Positions 48,122 to 57,627 of a stretch of 64,000 nt of DNA are shown piece by piece (positions within the stretch are counted from its first letter, which is position 1; each line of letters opens with the position of its first letter). The notes beneath the pieces are model-generated. The model had not been told where the DNA came from. It saw only the letters and a list, made by a program, of their open reading frames with translations, and searched no databases. The stretch is from an uncultured Pelagibacteraceae bacterium. Its GTDB lineage: Bacteria > Pseudomonadota > Alphaproteobacteria > Pelagibacterales > Pelagibacteraceae. The stretch lies in NCBI GenBank assembly GCA_902566925.1, contig CACFKO010000003.1:59484-123483 (forward strand), read 5' to 3'. The translations under genes were made by a program, and so were the position numbers.

Positions 48122-49534
48122 TTAAATAGTTTTGTTATATTTTTTAATATTTTTTGATATATTTTGAGCAATTTTCCACTCAAACTCTGAGCCTACCTCA
48201 AAAGCAGAAAGTTTATCTAGAACCTCATGTCCTATTTTTAATTTTTTATAATTTTCAAAATTCTTATAGCTAAGATTGTTATACAGGGCAAAATTTCCAC
48301 TTTCAGTGTAAATTTCCTCAGACTCTATTCTTATATTAATTTTTTTTCTTTTCTTAGTTAACAACAAATTTTTATCGTATGTTCTTATTGGAGTTAAAGT
48401 TTTTCCATTATGATTAAAGTACATTTTGTTCTGTGACAAAACACCTAAGACTAAATCTAACTTAAAAATTTGCATAGTATTAATTGAATTATCTAAATGC
48501 GCATGATTTCTGAAAGGACAATTTAATTTTGAAACAAGCGTAAAATCTGGTGTAAAACCCCTGAGCTTTTTATATTTTTTAAGCATTTCGTTTATGGATG
48601 AGTCCAATAAAACGTTCATTGTGGCTAGGGATTTGTCCCTGTGAAATGCCAATAATCTTTTATTTTTTTTACCTTTAACGTATCTCAGTACCCTGCTATC
48701 TGGGCTTGAAATTATAATGTCGCCCAATAATTTAGATTGAAGCAAGCTATCTAAAGTCCAGTCTAATAAGTACTTGCTTCCAATTTTTCGAAATTCGTTT
48801 GAAAATTTATCTAAATTTTGTCCTCTAATTGGGACAAATCCAATTACTCTTTTCTTTTCCTTGTTGTTTTTAAAAAGTATCTTGGTTCTATTTGTTAGAA
48901 TTTTGCTTTTTTTATCAGATAAGCTAGATCCATGTTTTCTATAATAAAACAATGGAATATTTAGATTCATAATTTTGAATTTTTCTCTAAATCTAAGCCA
49001 TATATCTACTCCATCTTGGGCGTTAAAATTTTCATCATACCCCCCATTAAGTAAAAGTGTTTTTCTTTTAAATAAAGTGCAAGCACCATGTGCTGGTTGA
49101 TCATATAATTTTACTCTTCTAAAATCGTGTCTTCTAATTGTGTGCAATACTTTTCCATTTTCATCCACTTCATAATAATCTGAAAATAAAAGTTCAACAT
49201 CTTTATTTTTTTCAATCTTAAGATGCATTATTTCTATTGCATTTCTATCAAGCCAATCATCTGCGTCTAATCTTAAAATATATTTACCTCTTGCTACTCT
49301 TAAAGCTGTATTACATGAGGCAATCAAACCTTTGTTTTTTTTAAAAATTACATAAACATTTGAATGTTTAGACACAAATTTATTGATTATTTTTCTTGAA
49401 TTATCAGTTGACCCATCATCGATTATAATAATTTCAATATTTTTAAAAGACTGCTCTAGGCAACTCTTGATCGCTTTGGAAATATATTTTCCATAGTTAT
49501 AGTTTGTTATATAAACTGTTACTTCTGGTCTCAC
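48122..49534 (-). CDS. family 2 glycosyltransferase fused to NeuA-like domain
   Basis: 470 aa. Residues 1 to about 215 are a GT2 domain (VTVYITNYNYGKYISKAI, DDGSTDNS, LRLDADDW at 88-95). Residues 228-470 align in pattern with CMP-sugar-acid synthetases: VIGFVPIRGQ, KYLLDWTLDSLLQSKLLGD, CPFRNHAHLDNS, ESGNFALYNN and DKLSAFEVGSEFEWKIAQ. The CTP-binding loop is degenerate (RGQNLDKF instead of RSGSKG), so the second domain may bind CMP-sugar without making it. It ends 1 bp before the NeuA-dehydrogenase gene. Confidence 0.8.
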   Translation of the reverse strand: MRPEVTVYITNYNYGKYISKAIKSCLEQSFKNIEIIIIDDGSTDNSRKIINKFVSKHSNVYVIFKKNKGLIASCNTALRVARGKYILRLDADDWLDRNAIEIMHLKIEKNKDVELLFSDYYEVDENGKVLHTIRRHDFRRVKLYDQPAHGACTLFKRKTLLLNGGYDENFNAQDGVDIWLRFREKFKIMNLNIPLFYYRKHGSSLSDKKSKILTNRTKILFKNNKEKKRVIGFVPIRGQNLDKFSNEFRKIGSKYLLDWTLDSLLQSKLLGDIIISSPDSRVLRYVKGKKNKRLLAFHRDKSLATMNVLLDSSINEMLKKYKKLRGFTPDFTLVSKLNCPFRNHAHLDNSINTMQIFKLDLVLGVLSQNKMYFNHNGKTLTPIRTYDKNLLLTKKRKKINIRIESEEIYTESGNFALYNNLSYKNFENYKKLKIGHEVLDKLSAFEVGSEFEWKIAQNISKNIKKYNKTI

Positions 49535-50475
49535 TTTTTGTTTTTTGATAATATAAATTGTTCTTCGTAATAAGGTATGGTTTTTTTAAGTCCATCCTCC
49601 AATGACCATTTTAATTCGTAATCTAAATATTTTTTTAGAGGTTTTGGGTCTAGCTTAATCTCTATTTTATGTTCTCCAGGTCTCATTTTAACAAATTTTT
49701 TATTTAATTTTCTATTCCATACTTTTTCAATAGCATCAATAATGTCTATTACAGAGTTATTTGTTCCTCTACCTACATGAATTACATCGGTTCCTATATT
49801 TTCTTTTTTGTTGATAGCTCTTTCAAAACTCTCAACAACATCCTCTACATAAATATATTCTGACTTTTGTTTTCCATCCCCATATATTTCAATTTCATTT
49901 TTCTTTAATGTATCCATAATAAAACTTGGAATGATTTTTTGATAATTAAACGGGGCATTTAAATTTGCATTTAACCATCTCTCCCTTGCTCCATAAATAT
50001 TTCCTAATTTTAGACAAATAACATTTAATTTGTATTCTTTATTGAATAGCTGAGCTATTCTTTCTACGGCTTGCTTGGTAATCTTGTAAGGATTTAACCA
50101 AGTAACATCTGGCGTAGTGGGCAGCACTACTTTTTCATAATTATATTTCTTTGCAAGCTTGAGTATTCTTGTTGTGCCCAAAACATTAGTCCTAACAACA
50201 TCTTCTATATCATAAGTAGTTATAGTTTCTGATGTTCCCAAAATTGCAGCTAGATGAACAATGTAATTATTTTCTTTTACTATTTTCTCAAATTCGTCAA
50301 AATCATTAAAGTTTAATTTTCTAAAAGTAATATTTTTATGATTAGATTTTAGATCTTTTATTTCTTTTGATTCCCACAGGTCTACTACGCAAACACTGTG
50401 CTTTTTTTTAACTAAATTTTCTACTATGTGGCTGCCTATGAAACCGGATCCACCTGTTACTATTATATTTTTCAT
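49531..50475 (-). CDS. NAD-dependent epimerase/dehydratase
   Basis: 314-aa extended SDR: NIIVTGGSGFIGSHIVENL, HLAAILGTSE, TWLNPYKITKQAV (YxxxK), LGNIYGARERW and YIYVEDVVESFERA. It resembles UDP-sugar 4-epimerases and heads the minus operon that contains the NeuA/NeuB/AsnB genes. It overlaps the GT2-NeuA gene by 4 bp. Confidence 0.88.
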   Translation of the reverse strand: MKNIIVTGGSGFIGSHIVENLVKKKHSVCVVDLWESKEIKDLKSNHKNITFRKLNFNDFDEFEKIVKENNYIVHLAAILGTSETITTYDIEDVVRTNVLGTTRILKLAKKYNYEKVVLPTTPDVTWLNPYKITKQAVERIAQLFNKEYKLNVICLKLGNIYGARERWLNANLNAPFNYQKIIPSFIMDTLKKNEIEIYGDGKQKSEYIYVEDVVESFERAINKKENIGTDVIHVGRGTNNSVIDIIDAIEKVWNRKLNKKFVKMRPGEHKIEIKLDPKPLKKYLDYELKWSLEDGLKKTIPYYEEQFILSKNKK

Positions 50476-50495
50476 TATTAAACGTAATTGTTGTA

Positions 50496-50524
50496 TAAGT
50501 AGCGTTCATTTTTTGAACTTTCAA
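50496..50524 (-). promoter_or_regulatory. promoter of the epimerase/NeuA operon
   Basis: On minus: TTGAAA (50524-50519) directly abuts the operator, then 17 bp to TACTTA (50501-50496). The -10 is weak, and TATACA four bases further on is an alternative. The layout (-35, 15-bp operator, 2 bp, -10) is identical to the kdsB-like and regulator promoters, which is the main support. Confidence 0.5.
50504..50518. promoter_or_regulatory. operator repeat 2 (GTTCAT-TTT-TTGAAC)
   Basis: 6-3-6 repeat with one mismatch to full symmetry, between the -35 and -10 of the leftward epimerase promoter. Its centre is 65 bp from operator 3 in the same 137-bp divergent gap. Confidence 0.65.
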
Positions 50525-50568
50525 GTAAAAAATAGTACTGTAAAATCAACATTTATAAAGGTGGGTGT

Positions 50569-50583
50569 GTTCAAATATTGAAC
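50569..50583. promoter_or_regulatory. operator repeat 3 (GTTCAA-ATA-TTGAAC)
   Basis: Perfect 6-3-6 inverted repeat, 29 bp before the GTG start of the flippase gene. Its right half TTGAAC is positioned as the -35 of the rightward promoter. Confidence 0.8.
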
Positions 50584-50606
50584 TTATCAAATTTATATAC
50601 TAAACT
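50578..50606 (+). promoter_or_regulatory. promoter of the flippase-LuxE-LuxC operon
   Basis: -35 TTGAAC (50578-50583), 17-bp spacer, -10 TAAACT (50601-50606, four of six consensus bases). Transcription would start at or next to the GTG at 50613, so the mRNA may be leaderless. A better -10 sequence, TATACT at 50596, has a 12-bp spacing that is too short. Confidence 0.45.
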
Positions 50607-50612
50607 CTTATT

Positions 50613-52334
50613 GTGAGTTTAATTGAAAATTTAAAAAAACTTTTTAATATATTTGATATCGATATAGTTTCTATTACACCTCTCATATTTTTATTTTTAA
50701 TATCAGGAGGTATAGATTTACTTGGATTATCTTTAATCGCACCATACATTTCTTTTTTAATCGAAGGAAATGATAGCATCTTTATAGAAAAAGTAAGAAG
50801 TTTAGATTTCCTTAAAGATTTAGATATAAAAGAACTTATTATATTTTTGAGTTTAATAATTTTTATTATCTTCTTTTTTAAATTCATTTTTGCATTATTG
50901 ATAAGATTTTTGATAGCTAAGTTTTCTTTTAATTGTAGGCGTAAGTTGCAAATTAAACTCTTAAAATCTTACCAGGAAATGGAATATAAATTTTTTAACT
51001 TAAAAGGGAGTAATGAATTTATAAAAAACGTAAGAGAACTAAGTGCAGATTGTACCATAACGCTCGACTCTGGATTAAAAATATTAAGTGAGTCAATAAT
51101 ATTGGTCTCGATATTTATATATTTAGTTATAATGAACCCTCTAACTTTTCTTACTTTGTTATTTGTAGTGGGTATATCTTTTGTTATTCATAATATCTTT
51201 ATAAAACCAAGAACTATAATTCTTGGAAAAAAAAGAGTTCTTGCGTTAGATTTAATTTATCAAGCTGTTAATGAGGGCTTAAGATATTTGAAAGAAGTAA
51301 GAGTTTTGAATAAAGAAAAATATTTTCAAAACACTATGAATAAAGGTACAGAAGATGTTTATCTTAGTGATTTGAAAACAAACATTATTTTAGCTTATCC
51401 AAGATATTTTTTTGAATTATTAATTGTTGGTTTAATAATTTTTTTTGTGATCTTAGGATTAGGCGAAGGACAAATCAGCAAAAGCTTGTTACCTAGTCTT
51501 GGAATATTTGCGGTAGCAGGTGTAAGAATTATACCGAGTGTAAGCACAATTGCCCACGGTTTAATTATGATAAATTATAAATATTTTGCAATTGATGTAA
51601 TTTTTCAAGATTTAATTATCTCTAAGAAAAATAGAAATGGTTCAATAAATTTAATTGAAGAAAGATATGAAAATGTAAACGAAATTGAGTTTAGAGATAT
51701 AAGTTTTAAATATGAAAATGCTAAAAATACGATATTTGAAAATTTATCTCTTAAGATAAAAAAAAATGAATGTATTGGTATTATTGGTGGTAATGGTTCT
51801 GGAAAAACTACATTGGTCGACTTATTACTTGGTCTTTTAAAACCAACCTCGGGTTCAATTTATATCAATAATAAATTAAATAATTTTAATAAATTTTCGC
51901 ATCTTCTCGGATATATTCCCCAAGAACACCTAATCGTAAGCGATAAAATCATTAAAAATATTACACTAGAAAATGAGGAAGAAAACGTCGATAAAATTAA
52001 ATTAAAAAATTCCTTACAGTCGTCAAATTTAATTGATTTTGTTAAATCACTTGAAGAGGGATTGAGCTCTGAGATTGGGAAAAATGGATTAAAATTATCT
52101 GGTGGTCAATATAAAAAAATAGCTATAGCAAGATTATTTTATCACAACAGAGAAGTTTTGATTTTAGATGAAGCGACAAACTCATTAGATGAAGAATCGG
52201 AAACGATAGTAATTGAAGAATTAAAAAGGCTAAGAAAGGATAAAACAATATTGATAATTTCACATAACCAAAAACCATTAGAAATATGTGATAAAATTTA
52301 TAAAATTGATAACAAAAGGCTTAGATTAATTTAG
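50613..52334 (+). CDS. ABC transporter, PglK/MsbA-like flippase
   Basis: 573-aa half-transporter with fused domains. About six membrane helices lie in residues 15-320. The ATPase has IGIIGGNGSGKTTLVD (Walker A, near 388), LSGGQYKKIAIARL (signature) and VLILDEATNSLDEES (Walker B). The domain order and length match PglK, which flips lipid-linked oligosaccharides. GTG start at 50613; no ribosome site is visible. It heads the plus operon and would export the glycan unit it helps build. Confidence 0.88.
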   Translation: MSLIENLKKLFNIFDIDIVSITPLIFLFLISGGIDLLGLSLIAPYISFLIEGNDSIFIEKVRSLDFLKDLDIKELIIFLSLIIFIIFFFKFIFALLIRFLIAKFSFNCRRKLQIKLLKSYQEMEYKFFNLKGSNEFIKNVRELSADCTITLDSGLKILSESIILVSIFIYLVIMNPLTFLTLLFVVGISFVIHNIFIKPRTIILGKKRVLALDLIYQAVNEGLRYLKEVRVLNKEKYFQNTMNKGTEDVYLSDLKTNIILAYPRYFFELLIVGLIIFFVILGLGEGQISKSLLPSLGIFAVAGVRIIPSVSTIAHGLIMINYKYFAIDVIFQDLIISKKNRNGSINLIEERYENVNEIEFRDISFKYENAKNTIFENLSLKIKKNECIGIIGGNGSGKTTLVDLLLGLLKPTSGSIYINNKLNNFNKFSHLLGYIPQEHLIVSDKIIKNITLENEEENVDKIKLKNSLQSSNLIDFVKSLEEGLSSEIGKNGLKLSGGQYKKIAIARLFYHNREVLILDEATNSLDEESETIVIEELKRLRKDKTILIISHNQKPLEICDKIYKIDNKRLRLI

Positions 52335-52348
52335 TTTTAATGTGAAAT

Positions 52349-53107
52349 ATGAAAAATATTTTTTCAGATATAGGAATAAATTTAGGTGATAAAATTTTAG
52401 TGTCTTCAGATATTTTAAAGTTGCTTATAAAATACAAAAATAAAAAAGAAAAATTTGACCCAAATTTTATTATAGATATGCTTTTAGAACGAGTGGGTAA
52501 ATCTGGAACCTTGATTTTTCCTACATTTAACTGGGATTTTTGCAAAGGTAAAGATTATGATTATAAAAAGACAAAATCTAATTGTGGTTCACTAACAAAC
52601 TTAGTCTTAGATAGAAAAGATTTTTTAAGAACGAAAAATCCAGTCTATTCCTTTGCTGTCAGTGGAAAAGATAAAGATTTTATATGTGAAATGAAACATA
52701 AAAATTGTTTTGGCTTGGATTCACCTTTTGGATATTTGATCAATAATAATGGAAAAAATTTATTCATTGATGTCCATTATCGCGAGGGGGGGTTTCCATT
52801 TGTACATGTAGCTGAACAGGAAGCTGGGGTAAAATATAGATTTTTAAAAAAATTTAGTGGAAACTACATTGGTTTAAATAATAAAAAATCAAAAATTAAT
52901 TGTCTTCTTTATGTAAGAGACAAGAAATTAAATGTTGGAAGAACTCTAATAAATAAAAGATTTGACGAAACATTAAAAAAAATAAATGCATATAGAGAGT
53001 TAGTGGTGGAAGATACATTTTTATCTATAATGGATATTAAAAAGGCTTACGAACTTTTGGTTAAAGATCTGAAAAATAAAGGTAATTTAATTTATAATGA
53101 AATCTGA
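52349..53107 (+). CDS. AAC(3)-like N-acetyltransferase family protein
   Basis: 252 aa. GDKILVSSDIL, GTLIFPTFNWDF, FAVSGKDKDF and the catalytic-region FVHVAEQEAGVKYRF match the aminoglycoside 3-N-acetyltransferase fold. In polysaccharide clusters these proteins acylate amino sugars, and antibiotic resistance is unlikely. Acetyl-CoA or another acyl donor would be used. It overlaps luxE by 11 bp. Confidence 0.82.
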   Translation: MKNIFSDIGINLGDKILVSSDILKLLIKYKNKKEKFDPNFIIDMLLERVGKSGTLIFPTFNWDFCKGKDYDYKKTKSNCGSLTNLVLDRKDFLRTKNPVYSFAVSGKDKDFICEMKHKNCFGLDSPFGYLINNNGKNLFIDVHYREGGFPFVHVAEQEAGVKYRFLKKFSGNYIGLNNKKSKINCLLYVRDKKLNVGRTLINKRFDETLKKINAYRELVVEDTFLSIMDIKKAYELLVKDLKNKGNLIYNEI

Positions 53108-54161
53108 AAATTTAAAAAAAATTAAACCGTTTGGCTTATCACAAAAAGAAAAAAGTATTTTTTTTAGTCAAGAAATAAAAAAACTTACAAAATATCATTA
53201 TAAAAATTCAAAAGATTATAAAAAACTTTTGACCTTTTTTAACTATAGAATGGATAATAATGATTTGAGAAATATGCCTTTCTTGCCTGCAAGACTTTTC
53301 AAAGAGTTGAGCTTATATAGTGTTGAAAAAAATAAAATATTTAAAACTTTAATGTCCTCAGGGACCTCTGGATCATCACCTTCTAAAATTTATTTAGATA
53401 AAAATAATGCTCAAAATCAAGTAATTGCCCTAGCTAAAATAATGTCTACTATTCTTGGTCAGACTCGAATACCTATGTTGATAATAGATCAAAACCCTAA
53501 ACTAATAAAAAAAAATTCTTACAATGCAAGAGCTGCTGCAATTTATGGTTTTTCAGTTTTTGGTAAGAACCATACTTACCTACTAGATGAAAATAATAAT
53601 ATTAATTACGAAGAACTTGATAATTTTTTAAAATTATTTGGCAAGAAACCTTTTTTTATATTTGGTTTTACAAGTTTTATTTTCGAATTTTTGATTGAAA
53701 AATTTAATAATAATAAATTAGTTTTTAATCTTTCAAATGGAGTTTTATTACATGGGGGTGGGTGGAAAAAGATGGAAAAGAAAAAAATAAATAATAAAAA
53801 ATTTAAAGAAAAGCTAAAGCAAAAGTTCAGATTAAAAAATATTTATAATTATTATGGTTTAATTGAACAAACTGGTTCAATTTTTCTTGAATGTAATAAA
53901 TGTTCCTGTTTCGTGACATCAAATTTTTCAGACATACTAATAAGAGATAAACATTTCAAAGTAGTTAAAAATAATGAAAAAGGATTTATACAATTGTTTT
54001 CTTTGTTGCCAACAAGTTACCCTGGTCATAGTATTTTGACTGAGGATATCGGAGAAATCATTGAAAATGAGTGCGAATGCGGTGCATATGGAAAGAGATT
54101 CCTGGTCCACGGAAGAGTTGAGAAATCAGAAATAAGGGGTTGCAGTGACACAAATAATTAA
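53097..54161 (+). CDS. LuxE-type acyl-protein synthetase
   Basis: 354 aa, length and motifs of LuxE: MPFLPARLFKELSLY near 60, the AMP/ATP loop MSSGTSGSSPSKIYLD at 86-101, and YNYYGLIEQTGSIFLEC. Family knowledge: LuxE activates a fatty acid as acyl-AMP, forms an acyl thioester and hands it to LuxC. A Cys-rich stretch (CNKCSC, CECGA) may bind metal. It overlaps luxC by 17 bp. There are no luxA or luxB, so no luminescence role. Confidence 0.88.
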   Translation: MKSENLKKIKPFGLSQKEKSIFFSQEIKKLTKYHYKNSKDYKKLLTFFNYRMDNNDLRNMPFLPARLFKELSLYSVEKNKIFKTLMSSGTSGSSPSKIYLDKNNAQNQVIALAKIMSTILGQTRIPMLIIDQNPKLIKKNSYNARAAAIYGFSVFGKNHTYLLDENNNINYEELDNFLKLFGKKPFFIFGFTSFIFEFLIEKFNNNKLVFNLSNGVLLHGGGWKKMEKKKINNKKFKEKLKQKFRLKNIYNYYGLIEQTGSIFLECNKCSCFVTSNFSDILIRDKHFKVVKNNEKGFIQLFSLLPTSYPGHSILTEDIGEIIENECECGAYGKRFLVHGRVEKSEIRGCSDTNN

Positions 54162-55344
54162 TTTAAAAAATATAAAATTTTTGGTTGGTAACAAAAAACT
54201 TGAAAAAGTGAGTGTCAGCCCATACGATGATATGATTTGTAATTTTTTATCTGATCTTTCAAAAGATTTAAATAAAAGTGAAGAAGTAAATCTTTATCCA
54301 GATGTTAAGGCACTAGCTTTCTTTTGTAGAAAATCACACATAGAAAGGCTTAAAAAAATTTCTCTAAATCCATCTGATCAGCTAAGATTTGGTCTTGGAA
54401 TGATTTTTCATATTACTCCATCAAATATACCAACCAACTTTGCTTACTCTCTAATATTTGGTCTTTTAACGGGTAACTCCAACATTGTAAAAGTCCCGTC
54501 CAGAGAGTTCAAGCAGGTAGATATTATATGTCATTCGATAAATAAATTATTAAAAAAATATAAATTTTTAAAAAAAATGATAAAAATTATTCGTTACAAC
54601 GATAACGATAGTTTTACAAAAGAAATATCCTCTAAATGTAACGCAAGATTAATATGGGGCGGTGATAACTCTATTCAAAATATTAGAAATTTTACACTTA
54701 ATACAAGTGCAATCGATCTAACTTTTGCAGATAGATATTCTTTTTGTGCTATTAACTCCGAAAAATTATTAAAATTAAAATCCTCGGATTTACAAAGATT
54801 AGTTGAAAAATTTTATATTGATACTTTTGTTGTTGATCAAAATGCCTGTTCATCTCCACATTTGATAGTCTGGCTTGGAGATAAAAAATTAAAAGCAAAA
54901 TCACTGTTTTGGAATAAATTAAGTCAAGTTGTAAATCAAAAATATGATTTAACACATATTGCATCTATGGATAAGTATACGGAATTATGTAAAAAAATCT
55001 TAAGTGATAAGAATGTTCAAAAGTTTAAAACTTATTCAAATAATATCTACACAATTTCGCTTAAAAAATTTAATAAAAACTTAGATAGCTATAGAGGAAA
55101 ATGGGGATTTTTTTACGAACACGATATTAAAAATTTAGATCATATTACAGACTATGTTAACAAAAAATTTCAAACTCTCACATATTTTGGTTTTAAAAAG
55201 AAATATTTGGAGAACTTTATTATTAAAAATAATCTTAATGGAATTGACCGAATAGTTCCAATTGGCCAAGCTTTAGATATAGGTTTCTTTTGGGATGGGT
55301 ATGATATAAATAAAATTTTAACAAGAGTTGTAGACATAAAATGA
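54145..55344 (+). CDS. LuxC-type acyl reductase
   Basis: 399-aa NADPH-dependent reductase that turns acyl thioester into aldehyde. FHITPSNIPTNFAYSLIFGLLTGNSNIVK forms the cofactor site near 88, and DQNACSSPHLIVWLG has the acyl-accepting Cys235. The start is GTG at 54145, 5 nt after AAGGGG. Its end overlaps the FabZ-like gene by 4 bp. The LuxE-LuxC pair likely yields an aldehyde for later steps in this operon. Confidence 0.9.
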   Translation: MTQIINLKNIKFLVGNKKLEKVSVSPYDDMICNFLSDLSKDLNKSEEVNLYPDVKALAFFCRKSHIERLKKISLNPSDQLRFGLGMIFHITPSNIPTNFAYSLIFGLLTGNSNIVKVPSREFKQVDIICHSINKLLKKYKFLKKMIKIIRYNDNDSFTKEISSKCNARLIWGGDNSIQNIRNFTLNTSAIDLTFADRYSFCAINSEKLLKLKSSDLQRLVEKFYIDTFVVDQNACSSPHLIVWLGDKKLKAKSLFWNKLSQVVNQKYDLTHIASMDKYTELCKKILSDKNVQKFKTYSNNIYTISLKKFNKNLDSYRGKWGFFYEHDIKNLDHITDYVNKKFQTLTYFGFKKKYLENFIIKNNLNGIDRIVPIGQALDIGFFWDGYDINKILTRVVDIK

Positions 55345-55805
55345 GCAAACTTTCGTTAGATAAAAATGGAATTTATGAATATCAACAAAATAGGGAGCCG
55401 TATTTACTTATTGATTATGCTACTGAAATATATCCCGGAAAAAGTGCAAAGGGTTACAAAAACTTAAAAAAAGATGAATGGTTTTTTAAAGTACATTGGC
55501 CAAATGATCCAAATATGCCTGGTATGTTACAAATGGAAGCATTGGTGCAAATGTCAGCTCTCTCAATTTTAACAATGCCTGGTAATAAAGGAAAGATTAT
55601 GTATCTTACATCAGCAGGTAACATGAAATTTATAAAAAAAATTTTGCCAGGTGATAGATTAGATATTCATACAAAAATTAAAAGTTTTAAACGTGGTTTG
55701 GCAATTTGTGAGGGGCTGGGACTTGTAAAAAATGTAATAGCTTGTAAAGCTGATTTTAACTTAGTATTGCCAGAGGAAATTAAAAAGTATAATTTAAAAG
55801 AATAA
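55341..55805 (+). CDS. FabZ-like hotdog dehydratase
   Basis: 154-aa single hotdog-fold protein. VHWPNDPNMPGMLQMEALVQM at 51-71 aligns with the FabZ active site, keeping His52 and Glu66. The usual N-terminal PHR-PF motif has become NREPYLL. It probably dehydrates a 3-hydroxyacyl thioester, or isomerises as FabA does; the carrier may be the acyl carrier protein at 60307. Confidence 0.85.
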   Translation: MSKLSLDKNGIYEYQQNREPYLLIDYATEIYPGKSAKGYKNLKKDEWFFKVHWPNDPNMPGMLQMEALVQMSALSILTMPGNKGKIMYLTSAGNMKFIKKILPGDRLDIHTKIKSFKRGLAICEGLGLVKNVIACKADFNLVLPEEIKKYNLKE

Positions 55806-55822
55806 TTTATAGGGTAAATAAA

Positions 55823-56884
55823 ATGCCAATAGCATCATCATTACTGAATAAACCGAGGCTTGTTCAAAAGTTAAGAAAGTTCTACGACTATGTTCAAAAA
55901 AATGACGGTAAAGTTGGTAATAAAACCCGTGGAATTGATTTAAATTTTAACAATGCTTGTAATCTAAGATGCAAATACTGTTTTACTAATTCACCTAAAG
56001 GTGACCATGTTAAAGAGTACCTAGATTTAAATGCTATAAAAAAACTAGCTGATGAAGCAGATGAACTTGGATATTTTGAGTTTGATTTACAAGGAGGGGA
56101 ACTGCTTTTACAACCAGATAAGTTATTTTCAGTTTTAGAGGCAATAAGACCAGAAAGATTTTATCTTTATCTTACTACAAACGGTTACTATCTAGACAAA
56201 AAAATGGCAAAAAAATTAGCAGATTATAAGGTGAGCCGTGTTTCTGTAAGCATAGATAGTATGGACGAAAAAATTCACGATGAAATAAGGGGAAGAAAAG
56301 ATTCCTGGAGAAGAGCAATTGACGGACTTAAACACGTACAAGAAGCTGGTATGGATCCATACTTAAACATTACGGTTGGACACTATAATGCTAATACAGA
56401 ACATTTTAAAAAATTATTAGATTATTCAAAAGATAATAATTATAAGACTTTGCTTAATGTTGCTGTGCCTGCAGGGATGTGGCAAAAAATGCATGACATC
56501 ATATGTGATGATGAAGATAGAAAATATTTAAAAAAAATAAGAAAAGAATATAAGAATTTAGTAAGAAACATATGGAATCCTTTTGACCGAAATCATGAAA
56601 AGATATTAGGATGTACAACAGTAAATCGACTTTACATAACTCCTATCGGGGATGTTCTAGTTTGTCCGTATGTTCATATTAAAATAGGTAATATATTTGA
56701 AACTCCACTAAAGGATATTGTCGATTATGGTTTTAGAATTAAGTATTTTAGAAATCATAGTGATCTTTGTCTTGCCGGTGAAGATAAAGAATTCATAAAT
56801 AAATTTATGACAAAGAGTGGGCAATCAATATTCAAACCGGCGTTAGCCAAGGATATTTTTTCAGAAGAAGACTTTATTAAATAA
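55823..56884 (+). CDS. radical SAM protein with SPASM-like C-terminus
   Basis: 353 aa. CNLRCKYC (Cys46, 50, 53) binds the SAM cluster. DLQGGELLL and LTTNGYYLDKKM follow. The C-terminal region has CTTVNRLYITPIGDVLVCPY and a late Cys (DLCLAG), giving a SPASM-like auxiliary site. Such enzymes carry out radical chemistry on sugars or peptides. Adjacent SDR and transketolase genes argue for a sugar or acyl substrate. It shares its last base with the SDR start. Confidence 0.85.
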   Translation: MPIASSLLNKPRLVQKLRKFYDYVQKNDGKVGNKTRGIDLNFNNACNLRCKYCFTNSPKGDHVKEYLDLNAIKKLADEADELGYFEFDLQGGELLLQPDKLFSVLEAIRPERFYLYLTTNGYYLDKKMAKKLADYKVSRVSVSIDSMDEKIHDEIRGRKDSWRRAIDGLKHVQEAGMDPYLNITVGHYNANTEHFKKLLDYSKDNNYKTLLNVAVPAGMWQKMHDIICDDEDRKYLKKIRKEYKNLVRNIWNPFDRNHEKILGCTTVNRLYITPIGDVLVCPYVHIKIGNIFETPLKDIVDYGFRIKYFRNHSDLCLAGEDKEFINKFMTKSGQSIFKPALAKDIFSEEDFIK

Positions 56885-57627
56885 TGCTTTTAAAAAATAA
56901 AACTGCAGTTATTACAGGCTGCAACAGAGGAATAGGAAAAAAAATTGTTGAAGTATTTTCTGAAAATGGAGCAAATATATTTGCATGCATAAGAAAATCA
57001 GATGAAAAATTTAATACATATATAAACCAATTAAAAAAAAAATTTGGTAATGAAATTACTCCAATAGACTTTGACCTTGGAAATGAAAACGAAATAAAGG
57101 ATGCAGCCAATAAAATTTTGAAAACTAAAAAATCGATTGATATATTGATAAATAATGCTGGAATAGTACATAACTCAATATTTCAAATGACTTCAATTAA
57201 AAAGTTGAAAGAAGTCTTCGAGGTAGACTTTTTCTCACAAACAATTTTTACTCAATACATTTTAAAATCAATGGTTAACAAAAAAAATGGTAGTATAATT
57301 TATATTTCATCTAGCTCAGCTTTGGATGGAAATGAAGGCAGAAGTGCATATTCGTCAGCTAAATCTGCAATGTTAACTCAGGCAAAAGTTTTGTCTCGGG
57401 AACTTGGGGCTCACAATATTAGAGTTAATACAATAGCTCCAGGACTTACAGATACAGATATGATGAAAATTAATACAAAACCAGAAATAATCAAAGATGT
57501 TATCTCCAAATCTTCCTTGAAAAGGGTGGGAAATCCCTCTGAGATTGCCAATACAGTACTTTTCCTTTCATCTGATCTCTCAAGTTATATTACAGGTCAA
57601 GTTATAAGAGTAGATGGTGGGATGTAA
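56884..57627 (+). CDS. SDR oxidoreductase, FabG-like
   Basis: 247 aa classical SDR: TAVITGCNRGIGKKIVEVF, NNAGIVHNS, ISSSSALDG, YSSAKSAMLTQAK (Tyr/Lys catalytic) and VNTIAPGLTDTDM. The sequence is typical of 3-ketoacyl reductases but is also seen in sugar clusters. It is end-to-start fused by one base with both neighbours, implying coupled translation. Confidence 0.9.
   Translation: MLLKNKTAVITGCNRGIGKKIVEVFSENGANIFACIRKSDEKFNTYINQLKKKFGNEITPIDFDLGNENEIKDAANKILKTKKSIDILINNAGIVHNSIFQMTSIKKLKEVFEVDFFSQTIFTQYILKSMVNKKNGSIIYISSSSALDGNEGRSAYSSAKSAMLTQAKVLSRELGAHNIRVNTIAPGLTDTDMMKINTKPEIIKDVISKSSLKRVGNPSEIANTVLFLSSDLSSYITGQVIRVDGGM

Noticed and set aside
48121..48183. Upstream start for the NeuA-dehydrogenase gene at 48183
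   Set aside because: It adds 21 residues not seen in NeuA and overlaps the preceding gene by 62 bp; ATG at 48120 fits better.
52349..53107. Aminoglycoside resistance gene
   Set aside because: Only the fold family is shared; position in a glycan operon argues for acylation of a sugar.
53097..55344. Bioluminescence genes
   Set aside because: luxC- and luxE-like genes are present but there are no luxA, luxB or luxD; the context is polysaccharide synthesis.
55867..55881. GTTCAAAAGTTAAGA near the start of the radical SAM gene
   Set aside because: Right half has two mismatches and it is inside the coding region, with no promoter hexamers around it.
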